DNA of 58,715 nucleotides from assembly GCA_015066445.1 (NCBI GenBank), contig SVOK01000009.1, forward strand, positions 1 through 58,715, read 5' to 3'. Origin of the DNA: Oscillospiraceae bacterium (lineage in GTDB: Bacteria; Bacillota; Clostridia; Oscillospirales; Acutalibacteraceae). A model generated the notes under the pieces. The model was given only the letters and a program-made list of their open reading frames with translations. It ran no database searches and had not been told where the DNA came from. Both the position numbers and the translations under genes were made by a program. Shown one piece after another: positions 1 to 7,690 of the stretch. The stretch's first letter is position 1. Every line of letters starts with the position of its first letter.

Positions 1-87
1 CGTTTATGGTTACTTGAACACTTTCCATTTTAACGGATTTCTTCCAAATATGCTCTACTTTTTTATTTCTATTTCAATTTTTCTTCG

Positions 88-137
88 TAGGCTCTACTTG
101 GTTACCCCAACATTTATTATAGAGCCTAGTTTTTTAA
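88..137 (+). terminator. Possible intrinsic terminator of a gene left of the window
   Basis: Arms TAGGCTCTA (88-96) and TAGAGCCTA (120-128) are perfectly complementary. A small TTGG/CCAA pair lies inside the loop and six T follow the right arm. This fits a plus-strand terminator for a transcript coming from outside the window. The 23-base loop is long, so confidence is moderate. No coding region was recognised in bases 1-284. Confidence 0.4.
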
Positions 138-189
138 TAACTTTTCTTTAGGCTTCCGTACAAATATAAACACTATATCTTTTTAAAGC

Positions 190-230
190 AAAAAGCAGAG
201 GTGCGTTCCGTTTTAGAACGCACCTCTTTG
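190..230 (-). terminator. Intrinsic terminator of the dockerin-phosphoesterase gene
   Basis: A perfect 12-bp stem (AGAGGTGCGTTC at 197-208 with its complement at 216-227) and a 7-base loop lie about 57 bases after the stop codon at 285. Read on the minus strand, the stem is followed by a T-rich tail (GCTTTTTGCTTT). Confidence 0.75.
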
Positions 231-284
231 TATTATTTTTTAGTAAAGGAGGATACTTTAAAGTCCTTTAACTAATTATTTAAT

Positions 285-3200
285 TTAGGATATAAATATG
301 CGCTTTAAAGCTACAAGGTCTCTTATATCTTTATATTTGTCATCATTTACATCAACCGTAAGGAAGCCTTCGCTTTGAGTACCAATTAAGTATTTTCTCA
401 AAACAGCGAGGTCACGAGTATCACGAATACCGTTACCGCTAACGTCGCCTTCAATTTCAACAAATTCTGTTACAGGAAGTGTAATTTCATACTGACCTTG
501 GCTTATGAAGTGCTTTTCTCTTACAGTGGATAAAGTTTCAACCGAAACCTTGGTGCCATTTTCAGAGAAGTTAAGGAGAGTTATCATACCTGTAGCACCG
601 ATAGCATTATCAACACCCTGTGGGTCAACAAGCATCTGTGTTACAACGTTTCCATTCTCACCTACTCTGGTGGTAGATACAGCGGTATTTGCTGAAACGT
701 GACCGCAAAGCACCATAACAATGTTTTCGTACTTGCCTATAAGCTTATCCCACATTTCTTCAGCATCATTACCGCCGCCGCCATAGGTGGAGTTTGTTGA
801 AGCTGAATTATAGTTAGAATCCATAGGTGTGCCGGCTTTATCAAGATAAACATGGGTCGTAATAATTACATTGTGGTAGGGGTGGTCCTCAATAACACTG
901 CCTGCCCAAGCGAGTACATCATCACTAGGACCGATATCAAGGGTGAATATAAGATATTTCACACCGCAAACAACAAGCTCACGCCAAGTGTTTTCAACCT
1001 TGCCGTCATAGCTTTCTGCATAAGAGGTATTATAAGGTGCTTTATTAAATGTAGCGTTTAATCCGTCGGTCTTATCGTGGTTACCTCTGAGAACTGTGTA
1101 GGGTACAAGACCATCAAGCTTAGCGTGCTCGGTAGCAGCACGCTGCCACTGTGCATCTGCACTGTTTTCGGTCATATCGCCCATATTGAGCACATACTCA
1201 ATTTTTCTTTCCTCTTTGTTTTCAACTATCCAGTCATAGATATCGTCATATCTGTCATTCCAGTTGTAGTTAACGTACTGTGTATCGCCTACAATTGCAA
1301 ATGAATAGTCATAGCTGTCGGGATCAACCTCAGCATCAAACCAAACTTTACCAAGGGTTATATTGTGACCGTTACCGCTCTCATCTGTAAGCTTACCGTC
1401 TACAGCGTCTTTAGATAAATCCCAATAAGCCATAAGACTGTCAGTGCCTACAGTGGTCATATCAGCAGTTATTTCTTCGGCTGTTCTTGCATCCGAATAA
1501 AGAGCTACAGATTTCATTTCTCCACGGAAAGCAAGCGGGTTACCGGGAGCAAAGCTGCCGCCAAGCACACCGGCCTCACGGTTTATAGAATCTGCCAATG
1601 CGCCCTCTAAGGTTTGCACAGCCACACCGTTAATATAACAAGTTATAGTATCGGCTGTCTGGTCATTTACAATTGCCAAGTGGGTCCACTCGCCTGTATA
1701 AAGATTTACCTCATCAAAAGTTTTGGTAACACTGCCTTTAGACTGTCCGTATGAATAAGCGGTAGTAGTAACACTTGGATTACCGTTTTCCAAAACTTGA
1801 TAGGTTATACTGTTGCTGGCGTTGCTTGCATTACTGAGCATCATACCGCCGCGAATTGTATCAGGATAATTATCATTGAATTTAATCCAAGTTTCAAAGG
1901 TGTTGGTCATATCTTTAAATGTGCCATCAATTGTATGGTGGTCATTGCTTGTGAATACCATACCCTCAGAATCAGTAACAGGGCGTGAGAAGGTATTAAG
2001 GAAAGCTTCCTCATTATCAATAAGTGCAATATCGCCAAGCCAGAATATTTTGTTTGTCCAATCGCTTGCGGCATCTTTACCATGGTTAGCGTTGGTACAA
2101 GAATTGGTATGGAAATATAGCGCAAGATTTCCGCCTGTTTCTTCAAGATATTTTCTGTGACTTGTGAAGATATACTCGTAAGGAAGAACTAACCAACCGT
2201 CAAACTCGCCCGAAATATTAAGCAAGTGACCTTTGGAATTATCTTGGAAATAAGGGTTCATAACAAGTCCTGTCTTGTTATCTATAAGGTAAGCGCGGGA
2301 AACCTGCAACCAATCCTTAAGGGCAGTCAAATAGAAACTAAGACTTGAATACTGGTCAGCCTCGCCACCAGTAATCTTAATTCTCATAGCTATACCCTTA
2401 AGCGTATCCTTTTCAATATTTTCAGGCATACCTGTTTTAACAGATGTAGTACCATCCTCATTCTCAATTAAGCCTCTGCCACTTATTGTATTCCAGTTAA
2501 CACCTGCGTTACATTCGGGTATTAATCCTGTTGTTTCGCTAACCGCATCATCAGGGTTAAAAACAATAAAATGCTCGTCACCCGATTTTCGTACAAAAAG
2601 TCCTTGATTGCTACCGCCGGCATAGCTTGGAGTGCTTGAAAAAGGATCAGCGCCGGGCGTCATAACAATATGACTGCTGCCCCAACTGATATATTTGTTA
2701 TTGTAGTTCAACCATGTTTCCTCTTCAGGGACATCCATAAGATAGCCTGCTATACCTGTATTTGTAGTAGCTATTTCTCTTGTGATGATTTTTGTGCTTG
2801 CGGGATATTTTGCATATACAGTGTAATTTGTAGCCTTGTTAAGATTTTTTGCAGCTGCGTTAAACTCGTCTTTTGTAAGCCAGGTTTCAGCATTCTTATT
2901 AAAGGAATAAACAGCATTTGCATCGTCGCTTATTACTGCAACAGAGGTATCGTTTGAAGTAAGGTCAAATATAGGTGCACCGTATTCAAGATTAAAGGAC
3001 TCAATATTCTTAGTAAGAATCATATCGCCGATATAAAGCTCGGTACCAACCCAGCTGTCGGTAGCAATTCTGCTGCTGTGAGTGCACCCTGTTCCCCAAT
3101 GTATATAAATATTAAGATTTATAAAATCGGCAAGTGTCATAAATACCGACTCACCGCCAGACTTGCCTACAACCGAATTTGAGGGAAAAACTAAATATCC

Positions 3201-3896
3201 GTCAAAACCAAGCGGTAAATCATAAGTAGTAGTAGTAACATAGGTTTTCTCACCTGTGTTTATATCCTGAAAATAAACCTTGCCCGACTTTGCCCAATAA
3301 CCGTAATGTCCGTTTGTTCCACTTGGACCTAATGGGTTAATTGACAAAGAGTGTGTTGCACCCTCAACAGCGTTACCTGTTCCGTCGTCAACAAGTTTAA
3401 TACGCACAGCCAAATGTGTGTACTCGTCTGCATTATCAATATTGTCACCAAGAGTTTCTATATCCTCGGCAGCAATAGTATCGCCTTTGGTTGCTGTATT
3501 ATATGTCTTTGAATAAAACGGATATATTGATGTATAACCACCCGATGCTTTTTTATGACCGCCTGTTTCGGAATCAATAGGAAACTCGAATTTCCACATT
3601 TCTTCGCCGTCAATTTCGTGGGCGAACAAATAACCGTGTCCGTCACTCGTGTTCCATCCTGTATCCTTGTAATTTCTTACAAAGTTTTTTGATGTATAGC
3701 CGAGACCGTTTTCGCCGTATGTATAATAACCTGGGTAATAAATTTTACCGTCTTCATCATACGAAATAGCAGATTCATTAACTGCTGCGGAAAACAGCAC
3801 TTTGTTATCCCCCTCGGCGGCGGTTACGCCAAACGAGAAAGGAAGCGCCATAGCAAGCATTGCCATGGAAAGAATAATTGCTAAGACCTTTTTCAT
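285..3896 (-). CDS. Secreted LamG / metallophosphoesterase / dockerin protein
   Basis: Predicted secreted 1203-residue protein. Residues 1-27 are a signal peptide (MKK, hydrophobic core, TAAEG-type cleavage region). Two related regions of about 300 residues follow that I cannot assign. A LamG/concanavalin-like domain lies near 650-815 (GEWTHLAIVNDQ and YINGVAVQ are typical). A calcineurin-like metallophosphoesterase domain spans about 865-1130 with the metal motifs GDTQ (870), GDMTEN, GNHD (938), TTH (1013) and GHVS (1065). The C-terminus (1150-1203) has two dockerin-type calcium repeats, GDVSGNGIRDTRDLAVLRK and a more diverged second copy. The dockerin suggests docking to a cohesin-bearing scaffold. 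The phosphodiester substrate is unknown. RBS AAAAGGGG precedes the ATG. The gene is divergent from a DeoR-type regulator that may control it. Confidence 0.85.
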   Translation of the reverse strand: MKKVLAIILSMAMLAMALPFSFGVTAAEGDNKVLFSAAVNESAISYDEDGKIYYPGYYTYGENGLGYTSKNFVRNYKDTGWNTSDGHGYLFAHEIDGEEMWKFEFPIDSETGGHKKASGGYTSIYPFYSKTYNTATKGDTIAAEDIETLGDNIDNADEYTHLAVRIKLVDDGTGNAVEGATHSLSINPLGPSGTNGHYGYWAKSGKVYFQDINTGEKTYVTTTTYDLPLGFDGYLVFPSNSVVGKSGGESVFMTLADFINLNIYIHWGTGCTHSSRIATDSWVGTELYIGDMILTKNIESFNLEYGAPIFDLTSNDTSVAVISDDANAVYSFNKNAETWLTKDEFNAAAKNLNKATNYTVYAKYPASTKIITREIATTNTGIAGYLMDVPEEETWLNYNNKYISWGSSHIVMTPGADPFSSTPSYAGGSNQGLFVRKSGDEHFIVFNPDDAVSETTGLIPECNAGVNWNTISGRGLIENEDGTTSVKTGMPENIEKDTLKGIAMRIKITGGEADQYSSLSFYLTALKDWLQVSRAYLIDNKTGLVMNPYFQDNSKGHLLNISGEFDGWLVLPYEYIFTSHRKYLEETGGNLALYFHTNSCTNANHGKDAASDWTNKIFWLGDIALIDNEEAFLNTFSRPVTDSEGMVFTSNDHHTIDGTFKDMTNTFETWIKFNDNYPDTIRGGMMLSNASNASNSITYQVLENGNPSVTTTAYSYGQSKGSVTKTFDEVNLYTGEWTHLAIVNDQTADTITCYINGVAVQTLEGALADSINREAGVLGGSFAPGNPLAFRGEMKSVALYSDARTAEEITADMTTVGTDSLMAYWDLSKDAVDGKLTDESGNGHNITLGKVWFDAEVDPDSYDYSFAIVGDTQYVNYNWNDRYDDIYDWIVENKEERKIEYVLNMGDMTENSADAQWQRAATEHAKLDGLVPYTVLRGNHDKTDGLNATFNKAPYNTSYAESYDGKVENTWRELVVCGVKYLIFTLDIGPSDDVLAWAGSVIEDHPYHNVIITTHVYLDKAGTPMDSNYNSASTNSTYGGGGNDAEEMWDKLIGKYENIVMVLCGHVSANTAVSTTRVGENGNVVTQMLVDPQGVDNAIGATGMITLLNFSENGTKVSVETLSTVREKHFISQGQYEITLPVTEFVEIEGDVSGNGIRDTRDLAVLRKYLIGTQSEGFLTVDVNDDKYKDIRDLVALKRIFIS

Positions 3897-3948
3897 TAGA
3901 TATTCCCCTTTTTATATTTATTAGTTGCATTTAAAAGCTAATAATGCT

Positions 3949-3977
3949 ACTATATAATCAGTATAGTATTTTCTCAA
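3949..3977 (-). promoter_or_regulatory. Promoter of the dockerin-phosphoesterase gene
   Basis: Read on the minus strand: -35 TTGAGA (3972-3977), a 17-base spacer and -10 TATAGT (3949-3954), about 50 bases before the start codon at 3896. The -35 box lies inside the first TTTTCTCAA repeat, so a protein binding that repeat would compete with RNA polymerase. Confidence 0.6.
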
Positions 3978-4028
3978 TATTTTTTCAATAAAGATAACTA
4001 ATTTTGATGTTTTCTCATTTTTTCTCAA
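3969..4028. promoter_or_regulatory. Three TTTTCTCA(A/T) boxes, candidate operators
   Basis: TTTTCTCAA occurs at 3969-3977 and 4020-4028, and TTTTCTCAT at 4010-4018. Starts are 41 and 10 bases apart, roughly four turns and one turn of helix. The boxes fill the region shared by the two divergent genes; one overlaps a -35 box and one abuts the AAAGGAG ribosome binding site of the regulator. DeoR-family repressors commonly bind short repeats near their own gene. That this protein binds here is inference. Confidence 0.4.
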
Positions 4029-4043
4029 AAAGGAGCTTATTCT

Positions 4044-4796
4044 ATGAACAAAAACAGAAAAGATATGATTTTAGATTTAATTAAGGAAAATGGTTTTGTA
4101 ACCGTAAAATACTTATGCGAAAAATTGCATTATAGCACCGCCACCATAAACCGTGACCTTAACTATTTGAAAAATCAAAACCTGATAGTCAGGAAAGGCG
4201 GCGGTGCAGAACCTTTAGAACGTCGTTATCCACCTTTGCCGCTTAGAAACCAGAAAATGAAAACAGTTAAAAAACTATTAGCTAAGGAAGCCGCAAAGCT
4301 TGTTTCGGATAATATGACAATTTTTATTGATGGCTCAACAACCACACAGCTCCTAGGTAAATACCTCGCAGAATTTGAGAACCTTACGGTTATAACTAAT
4401 AATATGAATTTGGCGATTTATTTAAGCGATATGGGCATTGAGGTTGTATGTTTGGGCGGCAGAATAAATGAACGCCCTTATGTTGTTGGAAGCACTGAAA
4501 CCACACAGCAGGCGGCAACCTACAATGCCGATATTGTGTTTTTTTCCACAAGTTCAATGACCGCAGACGGCAAAATAAAAGGTGGGAACAATTATATTCT
4601 TTTCTACAGAACTATACTTGAAAATTCAACTAAAAAAGTATATTTAGCAGACAGCAGTAAGCTTGATTTCCAAGCTTCACGAAATATTTGTAGCTTTGCA
4701 GAAATTTCTACCGTTATTTCGGACTATAAATTCAGCGACCAAGTTAAAAATCAATTTTCGAAAACCGAATTTATCGAGGTTTCAAGTGAGAATTAA
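4044..4796 (+). CDS. DeoR/GlpR-family transcriptional regulator
   Basis: 250-residue DeoR-family protein. Residues about 4-57 form the winged helix-turn-helix (VTVKYLCEKLHYSTATINRD), followed by a LIVRKGGG turn. Residues about 75-235 match the DeoR sensor domain, related to ribose-5-phosphate isomerase folds, with conserved stretches IFIDGSTTTQLLG, TNNMNLAIYL, LGGRIN and ADSSKLDF. Members usually repress sugar or nucleoside catabolism genes and respond to a phosphorylated sugar; the effector here is unknown. RBS AAAGGAG lies just before the ATG. The gene is divergent from the secreted phosphoesterase gene, with repeated boxes between them, which suggests local and autogenous control. Confidence 0.88.
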   Translation: MNKNRKDMILDLIKENGFVTVKYLCEKLHYSTATINRDLNYLKNQNLIVRKGGGAEPLERRYPPLPLRNQKMKTVKKLLAKEAAKLVSDNMTIFIDGSTTTQLLGKYLAEFENLTVITNNMNLAIYLSDMGIEVVCLGGRINERPYVVGSTETTQQAATYNADIVFFSTSSMTADGKIKGGNNYILFYRTILENSTKKVYLADSSKLDFQASRNICSFAEISTVISDYKFSDQVKNQFSKTEFIEVSSEN

Positions 4797-4939
4797 TTAA
4801 ATGTTTGTTTTCGTTAAATAATACTTTTAAAGGGAATTTTCACTCTCTGCTCAAAGCTATAATTAACAGTTGAGTGAGATACCCGACCCTACAAATTCTG
4901 CGGATTAACACATAAAATTATTAAAACCGCTTTAATATC

Positions 4940-4968
4940 TTGATTTTTATATCAAAAAATGGTAAACT
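4940..4968 (+). promoter_or_regulatory. Promoter for candidate structured RNA
   Basis: -35 TTGATT (4940-4945), a 17-base spacer and -10 TAAACT (4963-4968). The expected start at about 4975 coincides with the first base of the long hairpin that follows. The rest of the stretch 4797-4939 shows no gene and no clear signal. Confidence 0.5.
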
Positions 4969-4974
4969 AAGCTT

Positions 4975-5130
4975 GCGACTTAGTTATATTTGTTCATAAA
5001 TGCACAAGCAGCATTTTTTACCCCGTAAAAAATGTATGCTCTATTTTGCTTGCTTGTGTAAAGTGAACAAACTGAGTCGCGTCAGTAGAGTAATACGTTT
5101 TTTGTGCGTAGCTCTGCTGCGCACTTTTTT
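4975..5130 (+). ncRNA. Candidate structured small RNA or leader with terminator
   Basis: About 155 nt that fold as one long interrupted hairpin followed by a terminator. Outer helix: 4975-4984 with 5071-5080 (10 bp, one G-U), then a 5-base bulge and 4990-4996 with 5064-5070 (7 bp). Middle helix: CACAAGCA (5003-5010) with TGCTTGTG (5051-5058). Apical helix: CATTTTTTA (5012-5020) with TAAAAAATG (5026-5034), closed by a CCCCG loop. A 9-bp stem (5104-5112/5116-5124) followed by six T forms an intrinsic terminator. A promoter points at its first base. I do not recognise the family; no T-box, 6S or known riboswitch consensus was seen. It may be a free RNA or an attenuator for the XRE gene starting at 5147. 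Confidence 0.5.
5104..5130 (+). terminator. Intrinsic terminator before the XRE gene
   Basis: GTGCGTAGC (5104-5112), a TCT loop and GCTGCGCAC (5116-5124) give a 9-bp stem with one G-U pair, followed by TTTTTT. It ends ten bases before the GGGGTG ribosome binding site of the XRE gene, so it either ends the upstream RNA or attenuates that gene. Confidence 0.7.
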
Positions 5131-5146
5131 ATTTTGGGGTGTAAAA

Positions 5147-5896
5147 ATGCAAGAAACGGTTAATCAACGTATCTTTCACATTAGAAAGCTAAAAGGCTAT
5201 ACACAAGCCGATATGGCAAGAACACTTAGGGTAGAGCAAATAATCCGAACCCGCCTCAAAGTGGTTTATTTTGGTGCTTTTTACCCGATTCAGTCTTGTA
5301 AGGCGTTAGCCTTACTACGCCTTACTCGAATAAAAATCCCTCAAAATCTTCTCACTTTGAGGTCGAAGATTTTAAAAAGTGAAGATTTTTATTCAGACGA
5401 GGCACAAAACGCAGTTAATCCTGACGGATTAACGAGTATTTTAACAAAGTATGAGTGAAAATCCGCCTTTTTAAAACGGAGTTCGGATTATTCGCTCTAC
5501 CCTAATATGAGGCTCAGTACCTATTCTCAGGCTGAGCGCAAGGGCAAAATTAAAACAGATTTTCTCATTAAAATAGCCGAAATATTAGAGGTTGACGTGG
5601 TTTATTTGCTTACAGGCAAGGAAAACAAAGTATGCGATAGTGAAATAACCATTCCCGCTGTAATAACAACCGAGCCGACCACAGCACCGAAGTTTGAAGA
5701 AAAAGAAGATTTGGCGCATTTGCTTTCCCGCATAAGCTTAACAGACGGAATATTAACCGCATTACTTAACATTTCAAGTGACCGAAGAAAAGCAATATAC
5801 AAATTAATTATATTAACCGTAAAGCATAGAAGATTCGATATTATCAGTGAAGTTGAAAGAATTGAAGCCTTATTAGAAACCAAAAAAGACTTATGA
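5147..5896 (+). pseudogene. XRE-family regulator gene split by a MITE
   Basis: The 5' part (5147-5228) encodes the first 27 residues of an XRE helix-turn-helix (MQETVNQRIFHIRKLKGYTQ...). The 3' part (5505-5896) encodes the rest (STYSQAERKG, then LIKIAEILEVDVVYLLTG) plus an acidic tail of about 90 residues. Joining the parts after removing 5229-5502 and one TA copy gives an uninterrupted 157-residue protein with a textbook HTH across the junction (MARTL-N-MRLSTYSQ). RBS GGGGTG precedes ATG 5147. As it stands, the first half reads into the element and stops at 5458. The second half has an ATG at 5507 but no ribosome binding site and lacks the first HTH helices, so the gene is probably inactive unless the element is lost. 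Family: Cro/CI-like; target unknown. Confidence 0.85.
5229..5502. mobile_element. 274-bp MITE with TA target duplication
   Basis: Terminal inverted repeats of 22 bp with one mismatch: GGGTAGAGCAAATAATCC... at 5229-5250 against 5481-5502. TA flanks both ends (5227-5228 and 5503-5504). The interior is rich in self-complementary pieces: CCTCAAAGTG/CACTTTGAGG, GAATAAAAATC/GATTTTTATTC and GTAAGGCG/CGCCTTAC. It encodes no transposase; the reading frame across it is a run-on of the XRE gene. TA duplication is typical of IS630/Tc1-mariner transposases, so a helper of that kind elsewhere in the genome is inferred. Confidence 0.85.
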
Positions 5897-5923
5897 CGGA
5901 TAAAATCTGTCATAAGTCTTTTT
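5883..5923. terminator. Bidirectional terminator between XRE remnant and mutase gene
   Basis: An 18-bp stem (5883-5900 with 5906-5923, one G-U) with loop TAAAA. It has A5 on one side and T5 on the other, so it can end transcripts from both converging genes. The left arm includes the stop codon of the XRE frame. Confidence 0.85.
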
Positions 5924-5943
5924 GCAATTAAAACAGAGAAGAT

Positions 5944-7653
5944 TTAAAATCCTAATATTTTTGAGCCTGCTTCCACAAGGCTTTGCTTTTTCTCCTCACC
6001 GTCAGCCGCAGAGCTGCCGACAGCGCAAATATAAATTTTGATTTTTGGCTCTGTTCCCGAGGGTCGAACTATAAACGAGCTACCGTTCTCCAAGAAATAA
6101 CAAAGCACGTTTGACTTTGGAAGTGTGAGAACAGTTTTCTCACCCGAAACAGCATCAATAGAAACTGACTCGCCATAATCGTTGATTTTAACAACCTTGC
6201 TGCCGTCAACCTCTGTGGGAGCATTCTCACGAAGAGAAGCCATAATGCCCTTAATCTTTTCCATACCGCTCTGACCCTCGCAGGTAAAGCTCTTTTGCTG
6301 AGTATAATAATAACCGTATTTTTCATAGATGCCATCAAGCACGTCGCAAAGGGTTTTACCCTGCATTTTATAAAAAGCGGTCATTTCGCAGATGAGCATT
6401 GAAGCTACAACAGCGTCCTTATCACGGGCATAGCTACCAGCCAAATAGCCATAGCTTTCCTCAAAACCAAATATATAACGGTCCTGCTCATTCTTTTCAG
6501 CAAGCAAAGTAATCTGCTCGCCAATAAACTTAAAGCCTGTAAGCACATTAACAAGAGTGCAGCCGTAATCATCAGCAATTTTCTGGCAAAGCTCGGTTGA
6601 AACTATTGTTTTAACAGCTAAGGGATTTTTAGGCAATGTGCCGTTAGCGGTGCGGCGCTCAAGAATATAATTAAGAAGCAATGCTCCAACATCGTTACCG
6701 CTGAAAAGCTTATACTCGCCCTTTTCGTTTACTGCGATACCAACTCGGTCGCTATCGGGGTCGGTAGCAAGCAGGATATCGGGGTTATAGCTTTCAGCCA
6801 CCTTTAAAGCGCACTCAAAAGCCTGACGGATTTCAGGGTTGGGATAAGGTGCTGTGGGGAAGTTACCGTCAGGATTTTCCTGCTCGGGCACAACTGCAAC
6901 ATTATTAATTCCAAGGCGCTTTAAAATTGCTCTTACAGGCTTATTTCCTGCGCCGTTAAGAGGAGTGTAAACCACTCTTAAATCAGAAAGGTCGGCATCA
7001 GGCTCAACACGCTGAGCCTCAACATTGTCAAGATATTCGTTTATAATATCATCGCCGATATATTCAATTAAGCCTTCTTCAACAGCTTTTTCGTAATCAG
7101 TAGTCTTAACGCCTGAGAAAATATCCACGCTCTGCATTATTGAAAGCACAAAATCAGCTGCCTCAGGTCCTAACTGACTGCCGTCAGGACCGTAAGCCTT
7201 ATAGCCGTTATATTTTGCGGGGTTATGGCTTGCTGTAACAACAACACCGGCATCGCAACCCAGTCTTCTTACTGCAAAGGAAAGCATAGGAGTAGGCATA
7301 AGCTCTTTATAGATATAAACCTTAATGCCGTTTGCGGCAAAAATTGCAGCAGCAGCACGCGCAAAAACATCGGATTTAATACGGCTGTCATAAGCGATAG
7401 CAATTTTACCGTTAGGTGTTACCGAATTAACATAAGCGGCAAGACCTTGCGAAGCCTGACCGACGGTATAAATATTCATACGGTTAGTACCTGCTCCGAT
7501 AACACCTCTGAGTCCTGCTGTGCCGAATTCAAGGTTTTGATAGAAAGCATCTGAAATAAGCTCATCATTACCGCTCATTTCTTTAAGCTCGGCAACAAGG
7601 TCAGGGTCGCCTATTGCTTTTTCACACCATAATTTGTACTGTTCTTTAATCAT
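5944..7653 (-). CDS. pgcA: Phosphoglucomutase/phosphomannomutase
   Basis: 569-residue alpha-D-phosphohexomutase, the usual length for Firmicutes PgcA-type enzymes. It interconverts sugar 1- and 6-phosphates, linking glycolysis to cell wall and glycogen precursors in the cytoplasm. The catalytic phosphoserine loop TASHNPAKYNG has Ser142. The metal loop is ATDPDSDRVG (Asp298, 300, 302). The sugar-binding loop is FGFEESYGY (about 396-403), and the phosphate-binding loop RPSGTEPKIKIY lies near 533. RBS AAGGAG precedes the ATG. It appears to be the last gene of a minus-strand unit with the CapA-like and DUF554 genes. Whether glucose or mannose phosphate is preferred cannot be read from the sequence. 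Confidence 0.92.
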   Translation of the reverse strand: MIKEQYKLWCEKAIGDPDLVAELKEMSGNDELISDAFYQNLEFGTAGLRGVIGAGTNRMNIYTVGQASQGLAAYVNSVTPNGKIAIAYDSRIKSDVFARAAAAIFAANGIKVYIYKELMPTPMLSFAVRRLGCDAGVVVTASHNPAKYNGYKAYGPDGSQLGPEAADFVLSIMQSVDIFSGVKTTDYEKAVEEGLIEYIGDDIINEYLDNVEAQRVEPDADLSDLRVVYTPLNGAGNKPVRAILKRLGINNVAVVPEQENPDGNFPTAPYPNPEIRQAFECALKVAESYNPDILLATDPDSDRVGIAVNEKGEYKLFSGNDVGALLLNYILERRTANGTLPKNPLAVKTIVSTELCQKIADDYGCTLVNVLTGFKFIGEQITLLAEKNEQDRYIFGFEESYGYLAGSYARDKDAVVASMLICEMTAFYKMQGKTLCDVLDGIYEKYGYYYTQQKSFTCEGQSGMEKIKGIMASLRENAPTEVDGSKVVKINDYGESVSIDAVSGEKTVLTLPKSNVLCYFLENGSSFIVRPSGTEPKIKIYICAVGSSAADGEEKKQSLVEAGSKILGF

Positions 7654-7690
7654 TTGGGGTCGCTCCTTAATATATGAGGTTTAAAAATTT

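Noticed and set aside
1-284. Partial gene at the left edge
   Set aside because: No frame with coding character was seen; only two hairpins are supported.
4975-5130. T-box, 6S RNA or known riboswitch
   Set aside because: There is no T-box AGGGTGG-type sequence and no adjacent aminoacyl-tRNA gene. A 6S-type open central bubble is not evident, and no aptamer core was recognised.
5000-5458. Open frame of 152 codons covering the XRE 5' part
   Set aside because: Its first 49 codons lie in the structured RNA and terminator, and its end lies in the MITE. Only codons 50-76 belong to a real gene, reported as a pseudogene from 5147.
5229-5502. IS element with its own transposase
   Set aside because: It is only 274 bp, with no transposase motif; the ends and TA duplication fit a non-autonomous MITE.
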